DNA from: Kocuria turfanensis | Lineage (GTDB): Bacteria > Actinomycetota > Actinomycetes > Actinomycetales > Micrococcaceae | NCBI RefSeq assembly: GCF_001580365.1 | Contig: NZ_CP014480.1 | Location: 2,632,946 to 2,696,945 of the forward strand | DNA length: 64,000 nucleotides | Reading direction: 5' to 3' | Shown here: positions 48,133 to 56,764 of the stretch, piece by piece | Layout of the letters: every line of letters begins with the position of its first letter | Position numbering within the stretch: the first letter of the stretch is position 1 | Notes under the pieces: model-generated | What the model was told of the DNA's origin: nothing | Database searches by the model: none | The model's input: only the letters and a program-made list of their open reading frames with translations | Program-made: the position numbers and the translations under genes

Positions 48133-49083
48133 TCAGCTGTCGAGCGTGCGCCGCGGTGGGACGCCGTAGACGGCGCGGTAGGCCGCGGCGAAGCGGCCGG
48201 GGTGGGCGAAGCCCCACCGCAGGGCGATCTCCCGCACGGTGGCGCCGGCGGTCGGGTCGGCGCGGAGCAGGTCGGTGTGGGCGGCCGCCAGCCGGGTGCG
48301 CCGCAGGTACTGCGTGGGCGTGAGCCCCAGCGGGTGGTTCGCCCGGAAGGCCCGCACCAGGGCGGGGGTGGTCGTGTCCGCGGCGCGGGCGGCGTCGTCG
48401 ATGCTGATCGGCAGCGAGGCGTGGTCGTCGAGGAACTGCACCGCGATGCGGTACCGGCGGGCCTGGGCGGCCATCGACAGGGTCCGTTCCACCGGGTCGC
48501 CCAGCAGCGGGAAGCACTCGAGCATCGCCACGGCCAGGTGCCGGGTCAGGTTCGCCCGCACCAGGTCCGCGGCGAAGGCCTCGGAGGCCACGGTGTCGCG
48601 CACCAGCCCGGCCAGGCCCGTCCAGTACCGACCCAGCCGGGGGCTCACCGGGGCGGCGGAGCCGAACGCCACGGACAGGCCCTCCGTGCCGTAGACCGTC
48701 TCGGCGACCGACTGCAGCAGCGCGGGGGCGAGGTTGACGTTGGTGACCTCCAGGGCCCCGCCCACGATCAGCGCGGGGTGGCCGGGACGGAAGAGCACCG
48801 GCCGGCCCAGCCCGCTGCCGCTCTCGTCGCTGGTCCGCCAGTCGTAGCGGGACGCCGCGCGCACGTCGGCGACCCCGAAGACGTCCGTGTCGCCCCAGGA
48901 GGAGAACGGCCCGCCCAGGTCCAGCTCGACGACGGTGAGCTGCCCGTCGCCGTCCTGGCGCTGCCGGTAGGAGAAGCCCGGAACGGTCGGGTCGAAGGAG
49001 AACCGCACCCCGATCTCGTGGAACAGGGCGGTCACGGCGTCCGGCTCGGTCGCCGTGGCCTCGCGGCGGAACACCGGGCTCAT
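48133..49083 (-). CDS. AraC-family regulator 1
   Basis: 316 aa from ATG 49083. A diverged N-terminal sensor (about 1-200) is followed by two AraC helix-turn-helix motifs: ISIDDAARAADTTTPALVRA and VREIALRWGFAHPGRFAAAY. The C-terminal third is clearly paralogous to the next gene (LTPTQYLRRxRLAAAHxDLL, WGFAHPGRFA). Role in the island unproven. The sensor shares its general plan with the AraC-binding-like-domain family that responds to small aromatic or amine ligands. Confidence 0.88.
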   Translation of the reverse strand: MSPVFRREATATEPDAVTALFHEIGVRFSFDPTVPGFSYRQRQDGDGQLTVVELDLGGPFSSWGDTDVFGVADVRAASRYDWRTSDESGSGLGRPVLFRPGHPALIVGGALEVTNVNLAPALLQSVAETVYGTEGLSVAFGSAAPVSPRLGRYWTGLAGLVRDTVASEAFAADLVRANLTRHLAVAMLECFPLLGDPVERTLSMAAQARRYRIAVQFLDDHASLPISIDDAARAADTTTPALVRAFRANHPLGLTPTQYLRRTRLAAAHTDLLRADPTAGATVREIALRWGFAHPGRFAAAYRAVYGVPPRRTLDS

Positions 49084-49132
49084 GCGATCTCCCTCGGGGT
49101 CGGTGGACGGTGCGGCGCAGCGGTCACGGCGC

Positions 49133-50077
49133 TCACCGGTGCAGGGTGCGCGCCGGGTGCTCGCCGTGGACGGCCCGGTAGTCGTGGGCGAACCGGCCCG
49201 GGTGGGCGAAGCCCCAGCGGGCGGCCACGGCGCGCACGGTGGTCCCGGCCAGCGGGTCGGCGGCCAGCAGGTCGTCGCGGGCCCCGGCCAGGCGGGCGCG
49301 GCGCAGGTACTGCGTCGGGGTCAGGCCGAGCTCGCGCACGAAGGCCCGCTGCAGGCCGCGGACGGACAGGTGGGCGGCGGCGGCCACGTCGGCCACGCCG
49401 ATCGGCCGGCCCGCGTTGTCGTCGATGAAGGCCACGGCCCGGCGCACCGTCGCGGGGAGCGGTCCGGCGCCGTCGGAGCGGGGCTGCGTCGTGGCGTAGG
49501 TGGTGGGGAACGTCTCCAGCAGGGCGCAGGCCAGGGACTCGAAGGCGGCCCGGTGCAGCAGCGGGTTGCCGAGGGTCGCCGGGTCCGGCAGCAGCGTCCG
49601 GCGGAACCAGGCCTCGACGCGGGTCCAGTGCCGCAGCATCGCCGCGGAGCGGGGTGCCGTGCCCGTGGGGACCAGCCGGAACCGGCGGCCCGTGAGCTGC
49701 TGGGCGAAGGTCTCGGTGGCGGGCAGGTCCAGCAGGACCGCCGAGATGTCCAGGGACGTCCACCCGGCCCGCCACGGCCCCGGGGGATAGAGGAACGCGG
49801 CCGTCGTGGGGAGGGGCTCCCCGCGGTGGGCGGCCCAGTAGCCCGCCCCGGAGGCGGAGCCGACCGCCAGCTGCCCGGTGGTGTCGACGGTGGAGACCGC
49901 GGCCGCGGTGAACACCGAGTGGCCGCAGGTGATCAGGGGCGCCGTCACGGCGTCGAGGCGCAGCTGGACGGCCCGGTCCGCGGCGCCGCGCAGGGACAGA
50001 TCGGGGAAGAACTCGTGGAGCGCGGACTCGGCCTGCCCCAGGTCGCACGTGGCGACCCTCGTGCGCCGCACCGCCAT
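49133..50077 (-). CDS. AraC-family regulator 2 (paralogue of regulator 1)
   Basis: 314 aa from ATG 50077. N-terminal sensor with GHSVFTAAAVSTVDTTGQLA; C-terminal HTH pair IGVADVAAAAHLSVRGLQRA and VRAVAARWGFAHPGRFAHDY. Lies 49 bp upstream of its paralogue on the same strand, suggesting a tandem duplication followed by sensor divergence. The N domain resembles regulator 1 only weakly. Confidence 0.88.
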   Translation of the reverse strand: MAVRRTRVATCDLGQAESALHEFFPDLSLRGAADRAVQLRLDAVTAPLITCGHSVFTAAAVSTVDTTGQLAVGSASGAGYWAAHRGEPLPTTAAFLYPPGPWRAGWTSLDISAVLLDLPATETFAQQLTGRRFRLVPTGTAPRSAAMLRHWTRVEAWFRRTLLPDPATLGNPLLHRAAFESLACALLETFPTTYATTQPRSDGAGPLPATVRRAVAFIDDNAGRPIGVADVAAAAHLSVRGLQRAFVRELGLTPTQYLRRARLAGARDDLLAADPLAGTTVRAVAARWGFAHPGRFAHDYRAVHGEHPARTLHR

Positions 50078-50186
50078 GGCCGGTTCCCGTCTGCTCGGCG
50101 GACATGTCCTCCCCAGTGTAGGAACCCGGACGTGTCCACGACAGGGGGGACGCGGGCGGGCGCCGCACCGGCGCCCGCCCGGCGGG

Positions 50187-50762
50187 TCAGCCCGTGTGCC
50201 GCCCCGTGAGCTTGTCCCGGAGCCGGTCGACCATCCCGACGCCCGGTCCGATCGTCTTGTGGAACAGCTCCGAGTGCGGTGCGTGCGGGTGCGGCCGGGT
50301 CGGTGCGAGCTTCTTCGCGGTCTGCACCTTCTCGCCGAGCTCCACGAGCGTGCCGGCGGGGATGCCGGCGCGCAGCTTGGGGAACTGGTCGGACTCCTCG
50401 TCGTCGATGTGGTGGCGCAGCTGGGCCTCCAGCTCCCCGACCAGGTCCAGGAACTCCGGCCCGGACGCGTCGGTGTCCTCCAGCTTCTTCATCACCTGCA
50501 CGATCTCGTCGTGCTCGCGCTTGTCGTGCTCGACCTCCTCCGCGCCGTTGGGCACGTGCTTCTCCACGGCGGGGTAGACGTACATCTCCTCGGCGACGGC
50601 GTGGCGCATCACCTCGGCGATCACGGTGTCGGCCAGCTCCCGGCGCCGGGCGGGCTCGGGCGCGTCCTTGATCTGCCCGATCAGCTCGAGCATGTCCCGG
50701 TGGTCGGCGGTGAGGATGTCGACGACATCCGTGCTCTGTCCTGCGGCGGGGGTCTCGGTCAT
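50187..50762 (-). CDS. Hemerythrin HHE-domain protein
   Basis: 191 aa from ATG 50762. Four-helix bundle with di-iron ligands spread as DHRDML, RHAVAEEMYVYP, KREHDEIVQ and HHIDDEESDQFP. Such cytosolic HHE proteins are linked to oxygen, NO or iron handling. The C-terminal 50 residues are Pro/His-rich and basic. It does not obviously belong to oxoproline metabolism and may be an independent gene. Confidence 0.92.
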   Translation of the reverse strand: MTETPAAGQSTDVVDILTADHRDMLELIGQIKDAPEPARRRELADTVIAEVMRHAVAEEMYVYPAVEKHVPNGAEEVEHDKREHDEIVQVMKKLEDTDASGPEFLDLVGELEAQLRHHIDDEESDQFPKLRAGIPAGTLVELGEKVQTAKKLAPTRPHPHAPHSELFHKTIGPGVGMVDRLRDKLTGRHTG

Positions 50763-50910
50763 GGGACGTCTCTCCTTCGAGTCGTGGGTGGCCGCTCGCC
50801 CAGCCGCGGGGCCGGAGCCCGCGCCGTCCCCGCGGGGCGACGTGCTGGGTGCTGTCGACGATAGGCCACCCGGGCGCCGGGCGACCAGGTCCGCCCGCGG
50901 ATGACGGCGC

Positions 50911-52638
50911 TCAGTCCAGGCGGGCGAGCACCTGGTCGGCGGCCACGGCGTCCCCGGGGCCGGCCGAGAGCTCCCGGACGGTCCCGGCGCGGGGGGCGGT
51001 CAGCCGGGACTCCGTCTTCATGGCCTCGAGCACGGCGAGGTCCTGGCCGGCCTCCACGGTGTCCCCCTCGGCGACCAGCCACGAGACGAGCGTCCCCGCG
51101 AACGGTGCGGTGACGGCGCCGTCGTCGGCCGCGGGAACGGGGCCGGGGGCGCCGCCCCCGGCCGGGGCGGAGCCGAGGGCGGCGGCGAGGGCGTCGGGGA
51201 TCCCGATGCGCATCCGCCGCCCGTCCACGTCCACGGTGAGGCGGGTGCGTCCCTGCTCGCCCGCGCGGGCGTAGTCGGTGTCCGGGGTGAGCCGGTCGGC
51301 GAACTCCTCCTCGATCCACGTGGTCCACACCCCGAGACCGTCGCCGCCGGCGAAGGCGGGGGCGTCCAGCACCGCGCGGTGGAAGGGGATCGTGGTGGCC
51401 ACCCCGTGCACCTGCAGCTCCCGCAGCGCGGTGCGGGCCCGCACGAGGGCCTGCTCGCGGGTGGGGGCGCTGATCACCAGCTTGAGCAGCAGCGAGTCGA
51501 AGGAGGTGGCCACCCGGGTGCCGCGGTGCACCCCCGAGTCCACGCGCACCCCCGGGCCCGTGGGGGTGTCCACGGCCTCGACCGTCCCGCCGGAGGGCAG
51601 GAAGCCGCGGCCCGGGTCCTCGGCGTTGATCCGGAACTCCAGGGCGTGCCCGCGCGCCGGCGGGGTCTCGAGCATCGGCAGGGGGTCCCCGGCGGCGACG
51701 GCCAGCTGGGCGCGCACGAGGTCCACGCCGTAGACCTCCTCGGTGATCGGGTGCTCCACCTGCAGGCGCGTGTTGACCTCCAGGAACGAGATCAGCCCGT
51801 CCTGGGCCACCAGGAACTCGGCGGTGCCCACCCCCACGTAGCCGGCCTCCCGGAAGATGCCCTCGGCGGCGGCGGCGATGCGCTGCCGCTGCTCGTCCGT
51901 GAGGAACGGCGCGGGAGCCTCCTCGACGAGCTTCTGGTGGCGGCGCTGCAGGGAGCAGTCCCGGGTCCCCAGCACGACGACGTGGCCGTGGGCGTCGGCC
52001 ATGACCTGCGCCTCGACGTGCCGCGGCCGGTCCAGGAACCGTTCCACGAAGCACTCGCCGCGCCCGAACGCGCTCTGCGCCTCGCGGGCGGCCGAGACGA
52101 AGGCGTCCTCGACCTGCGCCAGCTCCCGGACCACCCGCATGCCGCGGCCCCCGCCGCCGTGGGCGGCCTTCACGATCACGGGCAGCCCGTGCTCCTCGGC
52201 GAAGGCCCGGGCGTCCGCGGGGGACTCGACCGGCCCGTCGCTGCCGGGCACGAGCGGGGCGCCGGCCCGCCGGGCGATCTCCCGGGCGGCGACCTTGTCC
52301 CCCAGCAGCACGATCGTCTCGGGCGAGGGCCCGATCCAGGTGAGGCCGGCGTCCATCACCGCCCGGGCGAAGTCGGCGTTCTCGGAGAGGAACCCGTAGC
52401 CGGGGTGCACGGCGTCGGCCCCGCACCGCTGGGCGACGGCGAGCACGGCCTGCGCGTCCAGGTAGGTCTCGGTGGCCGAGACGCCCTCGAGCGCGTAGGC
52501 CTCGTCGGCCAGCAGGACGTGCGGGGCGTCGGCGTCGGGGTCCGCGTAGACGGCGACCGAGGTCAGGCCCGCCTCCGCGCAGGCGTGGACGACGCGGACG
52601 GCGATCTCCCCGCGGTTGGCGATCAGGATCTTGCGCAC
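50911..52638 (-). CDS. Biotin carboxylase-BCCP fusion linked to the pyroglutamate genes
   Basis: 575 aa from ATG 52638. Biotin carboxylase domain (ILIANRGEIAVRVVHACAEA, ATP-grasp [32 protein letters not shown]), a Gly/Pro linker, then a biotinyl domain with EAMKTES, where the residue after the biotinyl Lys541 is Thr rather than the usual Met. It resembles the acetyl-CoA carboxylase alpha chain, but sits four bases from the PxpBC gene, whose domains are related to the carboxyltransferase half of urea carboxylase. This suggests a complex of BC-BCCP with PxpBC rather than fatty-acid synthesis. Confidence 0.9.
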   Translation of the reverse strand: MRKILIANRGEIAVRVVHACAEAGLTSVAVYADPDADAPHVLLADEAYALEGVSATETYLDAQAVLAVAQRCGADAVHPGYGFLSENADFARAVMDAGLTWIGPSPETIVLLGDKVAAREIARRAGAPLVPGSDGPVESPADARAFAEEHGLPVIVKAAHGGGGRGMRVVRELAQVEDAFVSAAREAQSAFGRGECFVERFLDRPRHVEAQVMADAHGHVVVLGTRDCSLQRRHQKLVEEAPAPFLTDEQRQRIAAAAEGIFREAGYVGVGTAEFLVAQDGLISFLEVNTRLQVEHPITEEVYGVDLVRAQLAVAAGDPLPMLETPPARGHALEFRINAEDPGRGFLPSGGTVEAVDTPTGPGVRVDSGVHRGTRVATSFDSLLLKLVISAPTREQALVRARTALRELQVHGVATTIPFHRAVLDAPAFAGGDGLGVWTTWIEEEFADRLTPDTDYARAGEQGRTRLTVDVDGRRMRIGIPDALAAALGSAPAGGGAPGPVPAADDGAVTAPFAGTLVSWLVAEGDTVEAGQDLAVLEAMKTESRLTAPRAGTVRELSAGPGDAVAADQVLARLD

Positions 52639-52642
52639 GGTG

Positions 52643-54262
52643 CTACTCCAGAGGGTTCTCGGTGGCGGGACGGTCGGTCTCGGGGCGCCCGGCGGCGCCC
52701 CCGGGGTCGGGCGGGACGAGCTCCGGCGCCGGGATCCGGCGGAAGCGCAGCCGGGCGCCCGGGGGCAGCTGGGCCAGCACGGCCAGGTCCTGCGGGTGCA
52801 CCACCCCGATCACGGGGTACCCGCCGGTGGTGGGCGCGTCCTGCAGCAGGACGACGGGCAGGCCCGAGGGCGGGACCTGGACGCAGCCCGGCACGGTGCC
52901 CTCGCTGGGCAGCTCGTCGGTGCGGGTGCGCTCGAGCGGCTGTCCGTCGAGCCGGGCGCCCACGCGGTCGGACGAGGTGGCGAGCGCCCACTCCTGGGTG
53001 AAGAACGCCTCCACCGCGGAGGCGGGGAACCAGTCGTCGCGGGGGCCCGGCACCACCCGCACCTCCGGCACGCCGGCCGGCTCGGGCAGCGGCTCGGGCG
53101 GCCGGACGGCCGTGCCCGGGGCGGGGCCGACGGGCACGGCGTCCCCGGGGCCGAGCGGGTCCGGGCCCAGCCCGGCGAGGGTGTCGGTGGAGCGGCTGCC
53201 CAGCACGGGCGGGACCGCCACGCCGCCGCGCACCGCCACGTAGGCGCGGGCGCCCGAGACGGTGGCGCCCACGGCCAGGCGTTCGCCGTCCCGCAGGGCG
53301 AACGGCGTGCCGGGGGCGGGGCGCCAGGGGGCGGGGCCCTCGACGGCGAGGGGCGCCGTGGCGCCGGTGACCGCCAGGACGTGGTCCCCGTGGGCGGTGA
53401 GCTCGAGGCGGCCGAGCAGGTTCTCCAGCACGGCCGCCCCCGCGAGGTTGCCGACGAGCCGGTTGGCGGTGGCCGCGGCGGCGGCGTCGAGGGCGCCGGA
53501 GGGGGAGACCCCCAGCGCCGCCGAGCCGGGGCGGCCGCCGTCCTGGACGAGGGTCTGCAGGCCGGGCCGGTCCACGACCAGGTGGGCGCCGCGGACCGGC
53601 GCCGGCGCGGCCGTGCGGGCGGCGACCTCGACGAGCTCGCGCACGGGCTGGTACCGCACGCGGTCCCCGGGGCGCAGCAGCGCGGGGTCCTCCCGGTCCA
53701 GGTCGAACATCCGGGCCGCGGTGCGGCCGATCAGCTGCCAGCCGCCCGGGGAGCGCCGGGGGTAGACCGCGGAGAACCGGCCGGCCAGGGCCACCGATCC
53801 CGCCGGGACCGCGGTGCGCGGGGTGTCCCGGCGCGGGACGTCCGGGACGCCCTCGGCCGCGCAGTAGAAGAAGCCGGGGGCGAAGCCCGCGAAGGCGGCG
53901 GTCCACTCCTGCTCGGTGTGGGCGCGCACGACCCCGGACGCGCCCAGGCCGGTGAGCTCGCCGACCGCCTTCAGGTCCTCGCCGTCGTAGAGCACGTCGA
54001 TGGTCACGGTCCTCGCCTCGCCCGTCCCCTCGCTCCCGCGCGGGGCCGCCAGAGCGGTGCGGACGACGTCCCGCAGGGCGGCGGGGGTGCTCGCGCGCAC
54101 CACCACGGTCCGCGCCCCGGCCACGCAGTCCACCAGGCCGGGGAGGTCCGCGGCGGCGAGCCGGGCGTGCAGGGCCACGGCGTCGTGCAGGTCCGCGCAC
54201 TCCACGACGGCGGCCTGCGGTCCCAGCGGGCGGACGGAGCGCGCCGCGGCGGGCGTGCTCAC
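52643..54262 (-). CDS. pxpBC: Fused 5-oxoprolinase subunits B and C (KipI-KipA)
   Basis: 539 aa from GTG 54262, overlapping the pxpA stop (GTGA). The N half is KipI/PxpB ([40 protein letters not shown] with GGWQLIGRT), the C half is KipA/PxpC ([40 protein letters not shown]). In many bacteria these are separate genes. With PxpA they hydrolyse 5-oxoproline to glutamate using ATP. The last 20 residues are a Pro/Glu-rich tail. The pair is homologous to the carboxyltransferase domains of urea amidolyase. Confidence 0.94.
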   Translation of the reverse strand: MSTPAAARSVRPLGPQAAVVECADLHDAVALHARLAAADLPGLVDCVAGARTVVVRASTPAALRDVVRTALAAPRGSEGTGEARTVTIDVLYDGEDLKAVGELTGLGASGVVRAHTEQEWTAAFAGFAPGFFYCAAEGVPDVPRRDTPRTAVPAGSVALAGRFSAVYPRRSPGGWQLIGRTAARMFDLDREDPALLRPGDRVRYQPVRELVEVAARTAAPAPVRGAHLVVDRPGLQTLVQDGGRPGSAALGVSPSGALDAAAAATANRLVGNLAGAAVLENLLGRLELTAHGDHVLAVTGATAPLAVEGPAPWRPAPGTPFALRDGERLAVGATVSGARAYVAVRGGVAVPPVLGSRSTDTLAGLGPDPLGPGDAVPVGPAPGTAVRPPEPLPEPAGVPEVRVVPGPRDDWFPASAVEAFFTQEWALATSSDRVGARLDGQPLERTRTDELPSEGTVPGCVQVPPSGLPVVLLQDAPTTGGYPVIGVVHPQDLAVLAQLPPGARLRFRRIPAPELVPPDPGGAAGRPETDRPATENPLE

Positions 54263-55023
54263 AGGAAGCTGCCGACGCGCAGGCCGGCCTCCTCGAGGGC
54301 GCGGCGCACGCGCTCGGCGATGGCCAGGGCGCCCGGGGTGTCCCCGTGCACGCAGATGCTCTCCGCGTCCACCGCCACGACCGAGCCGTCGACGGTCTCG
54401 ACCACGTGCTCGGTGGCCATCCGGACCACGCGCGCGGCGATCTGCTCGGGGTCGTGCAGCACCGCGCCGGGCTCGGAGCGCGGGACCAGGGTGGCCTGCG
54501 GGGTGTAGCCGCGGTCGGCGAAGGCCTCGCGGACCGTGCGCAGCCCGGCCGCGCGCGCCTGGCGTTCGATCTCGGAGCCCGGCAGCACCAGCAGGGGCAG
54601 TGTCTCGTCGACGTCGCGCACGGCGTCGACCACGGCGCCGGCGTGCTCCTCATGGTGGACGATCGTGTTGTAGAGGGCCCCGTGCGGCTTGACGTAGCGG
54701 ACCCCGGTGCCGGAGGCGCGGGCCAGGGCCTGCAGGGCGCCGATCTGGTAGACCAGCTGGTCGGTCAGCTCCGCGCGGGGCACGGCGATGAAGCGGCGGC
54801 CGAAGCCCTTGAGGTCGTCGTAGGAGACCTGGGCGCCCACGGTGACCCCGTGCTCGGCGGCCACGGTGCAGGTGCGGCGGGCGACCGTGGGGTCCCCCGC
54901 GTGGAAGCCGCAGGCCACGTTGGCGCTGCTGACCACGCGCAGGACGGCCTCGTCGCCGTCCATGGCCCAGGCGTGGAGGGACTCGCCGCAGTCCGCGTTG
55001 AGGTCGATGTCGGAGGGGGACAT
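54259..55023 (-). CDS. pxpA: 5-oxoprolinase subunit A (LamB/YcsF)
   Basis: 254 aa from ATG 55023. Characteristic start [20 protein letters not shown], then [55 protein letters not shown] and [18 protein letters not shown]. Opens the ATP-activated 5-oxoproline ring together with PxpBC. First gene of the operon pxpA-pxpBC-biotin carboxylase; the GntR-type operator lies 49 bp upstream. Confidence 0.96.
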   Translation of the reverse strand: MSPSDIDLNADCGESLHAWAMDGDEAVLRVVSSANVACGFHAGDPTVARRTCTVAAEHGVTVGAQVSYDDLKGFGRRFIAVPRAELTDQLVYQIGALQALARASGTGVRYVKPHGALYNTIVHHEEHAGAVVDAVRDVDETLPLLVLPGSEIERQARAAGLRTVREAFADRGYTPQATLVPRSEPGAVLHDPEQIAARVVRMATEHVVETVDGSVVAVDAESICVHGDTPGALAIAERVRRALEEAGLRVGSFL

Positions 55024-55071
55024 GGTGTGCTCCTTGTCACGTCGGTCCCTTCAGCATGCGCCTTCCCGGCA

Positions 55072-55086
55072 GATTGTTCAACAATT
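55072..55086. promoter_or_regulatory. GntR-type operator before pxpA
   Basis: GATTGTTCAACAATT differs from the site at 45196-45210 only in its last base. Together the two sites bracket the 10-kb pyroglutamate island at its two outward-in promoters. Confidence 0.75.
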
Positions 55087-55109
55087 TCGGCGCGCGGGTT
55101 TTCCGGGCC

Positions 55110-55143
55110 GGCTCGGGCGGGGCGCTCGGCGGCCGCCCGAGCC
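55110..55143 (-). terminator. Terminator-like hairpin after xylB
   Basis: GGCTCGGGCGG (55110-55120) pairs with CCGCCCGAGCC (55133-55143), 12-nt loop, 66 bp downstream of the xylB stop on the minus strand. Confidence 0.5.
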
Positions 55144-55209
55144 CTGCCCGCCCGCGCCGGGCCCGGACCGTGGTCCGGGACTCCTCCCGGGCGGCCGGTC
55201 CCGGTGTTC

Positions 55210-56604
55210 CTAGGACCAGGCGCCGGTCCGGTCGCGCAGCAGCCGGTAGGCCTCCAGGACCTGGGGCGTCGGGTCCGCGGCGAACTCCTGCACCCCGGGC
55301 AGCGCCCAGGCCGGGGGCTCGTCGGCGCCGGAGAGCGCCCAGGCGGCCTGCCGCGCCGCGCCGAGGGCCACGTACTCGCCCGGGGCGGGCACGAGCACGG
55401 GCCGCCCGAGCACGGCGGGGGCCAGCCGGCGCACGGCCTCGGACTGCGCGCCGCCGCCGATCAGCACGATCCGCCGCGCGGGGACCCCGGTGGCGCGCTC
55501 GAGGGCGTCCACGCCGTCGGCCAGGGAGCAGAGCAGGCCCTCCACGCAGGCGCGGGCGACGTCCTCGCGGGAGGTGGCCGAGGACATCCCGTGCAGGGTG
55601 GCCCGGGCCTCGGGGCGGTTGGGGGTGCGCTCGCCGTCGAGGTAGGGCAGCAGGGTGGTGCCCCCGGCCCCGGGGCGGGCGGCCAGGGCCAGGGCGGAGA
55701 GCCCGGCGTGGTCGACCCCGAGGATCCGGGTCCCGAACTCCAGGATCCGCGCGGCGTTGAGCGTCGTGGCCATGGGCAGGTACCGGCCGGTGGCGTCGGC
55801 GAAGCCGGTCACCAGCCCGGTCGGGTCGGCGGTGCGGGTCTCGGAGACCATGGCCGCGACCCCGGAGGTGCCGACCGAGAGGGAGACGTCGCCGGGCCCG
55901 AGCGTGACGCCCAGGGCGGCGGCCATGTTGTCGCCGGTGCCGGCGGCGAGCTGCGCCCCGCCGGGCGTGCGGCCCAGCACGGCCCGGGGGTGCGGGGCGA
56001 GGTCGGGCAGCGCCACGTCGTGGCCGAGGGCCCGGCGGGCGAGGTCGTGGCTCCACTGCTCCGTGCGGGTGGAGAAGTAGCCGGTGCCCGAGGCGTCGCC
56101 GCGGTCGGTGAAGAAGGAGGTCTTCTCGGCGTTCAGGTGCCAGGAGAGGTAGTCGTGGGGCAGCAGCACCCGGTGCGTGCGGGCGGCGTGCTCCGGCTCG
56201 TGCTCGGCCATCCAGCGCAGCTTGGTGGAGGTCATGGAGGCGACCAGCACGCTGCCGAGCTCCTCGGCGCACGCGGCGGGGCCGCCCATCTCCTCGACGA
56301 GCTCGCGGGCCTGGGGCGCCGAGCGGGTGTCGTTCCACAGCAGGGCGTCGCGCACCACGGCGTCGTGCTCGTCGAGGGCGACCATGCCGTGCTGCTGGCC
56401 TCCGACGGCCACGGCGGCGGCGGCGTCGAGGAACGGCCCGGCGGCGTCGTCGAGGGCGGCGAGCCAGGCCCGCGGGGCGACCTCGGTGCCGGCGGGGTGG
56501 GACGCCCGGCGCTGCCCGAGGACCTCCCCGGTGGCGGCGTCGACCAGGAGGGCCTTGGTGGACTGGGTCGAGGAGTCGATGCCCAGGACGGTGGTGCGTG
56601 CCAT
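55210..56604 (-). CDS. xylB: Xylulokinase
   Basis: 464 aa from ATG 56604. FGGY carbohydrate kinase that phosphorylates D-xylulose to xylulose-5-phosphate. N-lobe: TTVLGIDSSTQSTKALLVDA and VAVGGQQHGMVALDEHDAVV with LLWNDTRS; C-lobe: AGTGDNMAAALGVTLGPGDV (catalytic Asp), SVGTSGV, LPYLDGERTPNRPEARATLH and VLIGGGAQSEAVRRLAPAVL. Length is normal for xylulokinase. Lies 160 bp after xylA on the same strand with a hairpin between. Confidence 0.95.
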   Translation of the reverse strand: MARTTVLGIDSSTQSTKALLVDAATGEVLGQRRASHPAGTEVAPRAWLAALDDAAGPFLDAAAAVAVGGQQHGMVALDEHDAVVRDALLWNDTRSAPQARELVEEMGGPAACAEELGSVLVASMTSTKLRWMAEHEPEHAARTHRVLLPHDYLSWHLNAEKTSFFTDRGDASGTGYFSTRTEQWSHDLARRALGHDVALPDLAPHPRAVLGRTPGGAQLAAGTGDNMAAALGVTLGPGDVSLSVGTSGVAAMVSETRTADPTGLVTGFADATGRYLPMATTLNAARILEFGTRILGVDHAGLSALALAARPGAGGTTLLPYLDGERTPNRPEARATLHGMSSATSREDVARACVEGLLCSLADGVDALERATGVPARRIVLIGGGAQSEAVRRLAPAVLGRPVLVPAPGEYVALGAARQAAWALSGADEPPAWALPGVQEFAADPTPQVLEAYRLLRDRTGAWS

Positions 56605-56673
56605 GAGGAACCTTCGGGACGGGAGCGGAACGGGACGGGAACGGAGCGGGACGGGGCGGCGGCGCCGCCGGAG

Positions 56674-56714
56674 GGGCCGGCCCGGCGCAGGGGGAACGTG
56701 CGCCGGGCCGGCCC
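56674..56714 (-). terminator. Hairpin between xylA and xylB
   Basis: A 15-bp perfect stem (56674-56688 with 56700-56714; arm GGGCCGGCCCGGCGC) with an 11-nt loop. May lower xylB expression relative to xylA, or protect the xylA message. The following 56605-56650 is rich in GGGACGG/GGAACGG repeats. Confidence 0.5.
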
Positions 56715-56764
56715 GGGGGAGGGGCGCGGCGCCCGGGCGGGGGGAGGGGCCGCACCCGGGCGGA

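Noticed and set aside
50911..52638. Housekeeping acetyl-CoA carboxylase alpha chain
   Set aside because: Not excluded, but the four-base spacing to pxpBC and the shared island favour a pathway-specific role.
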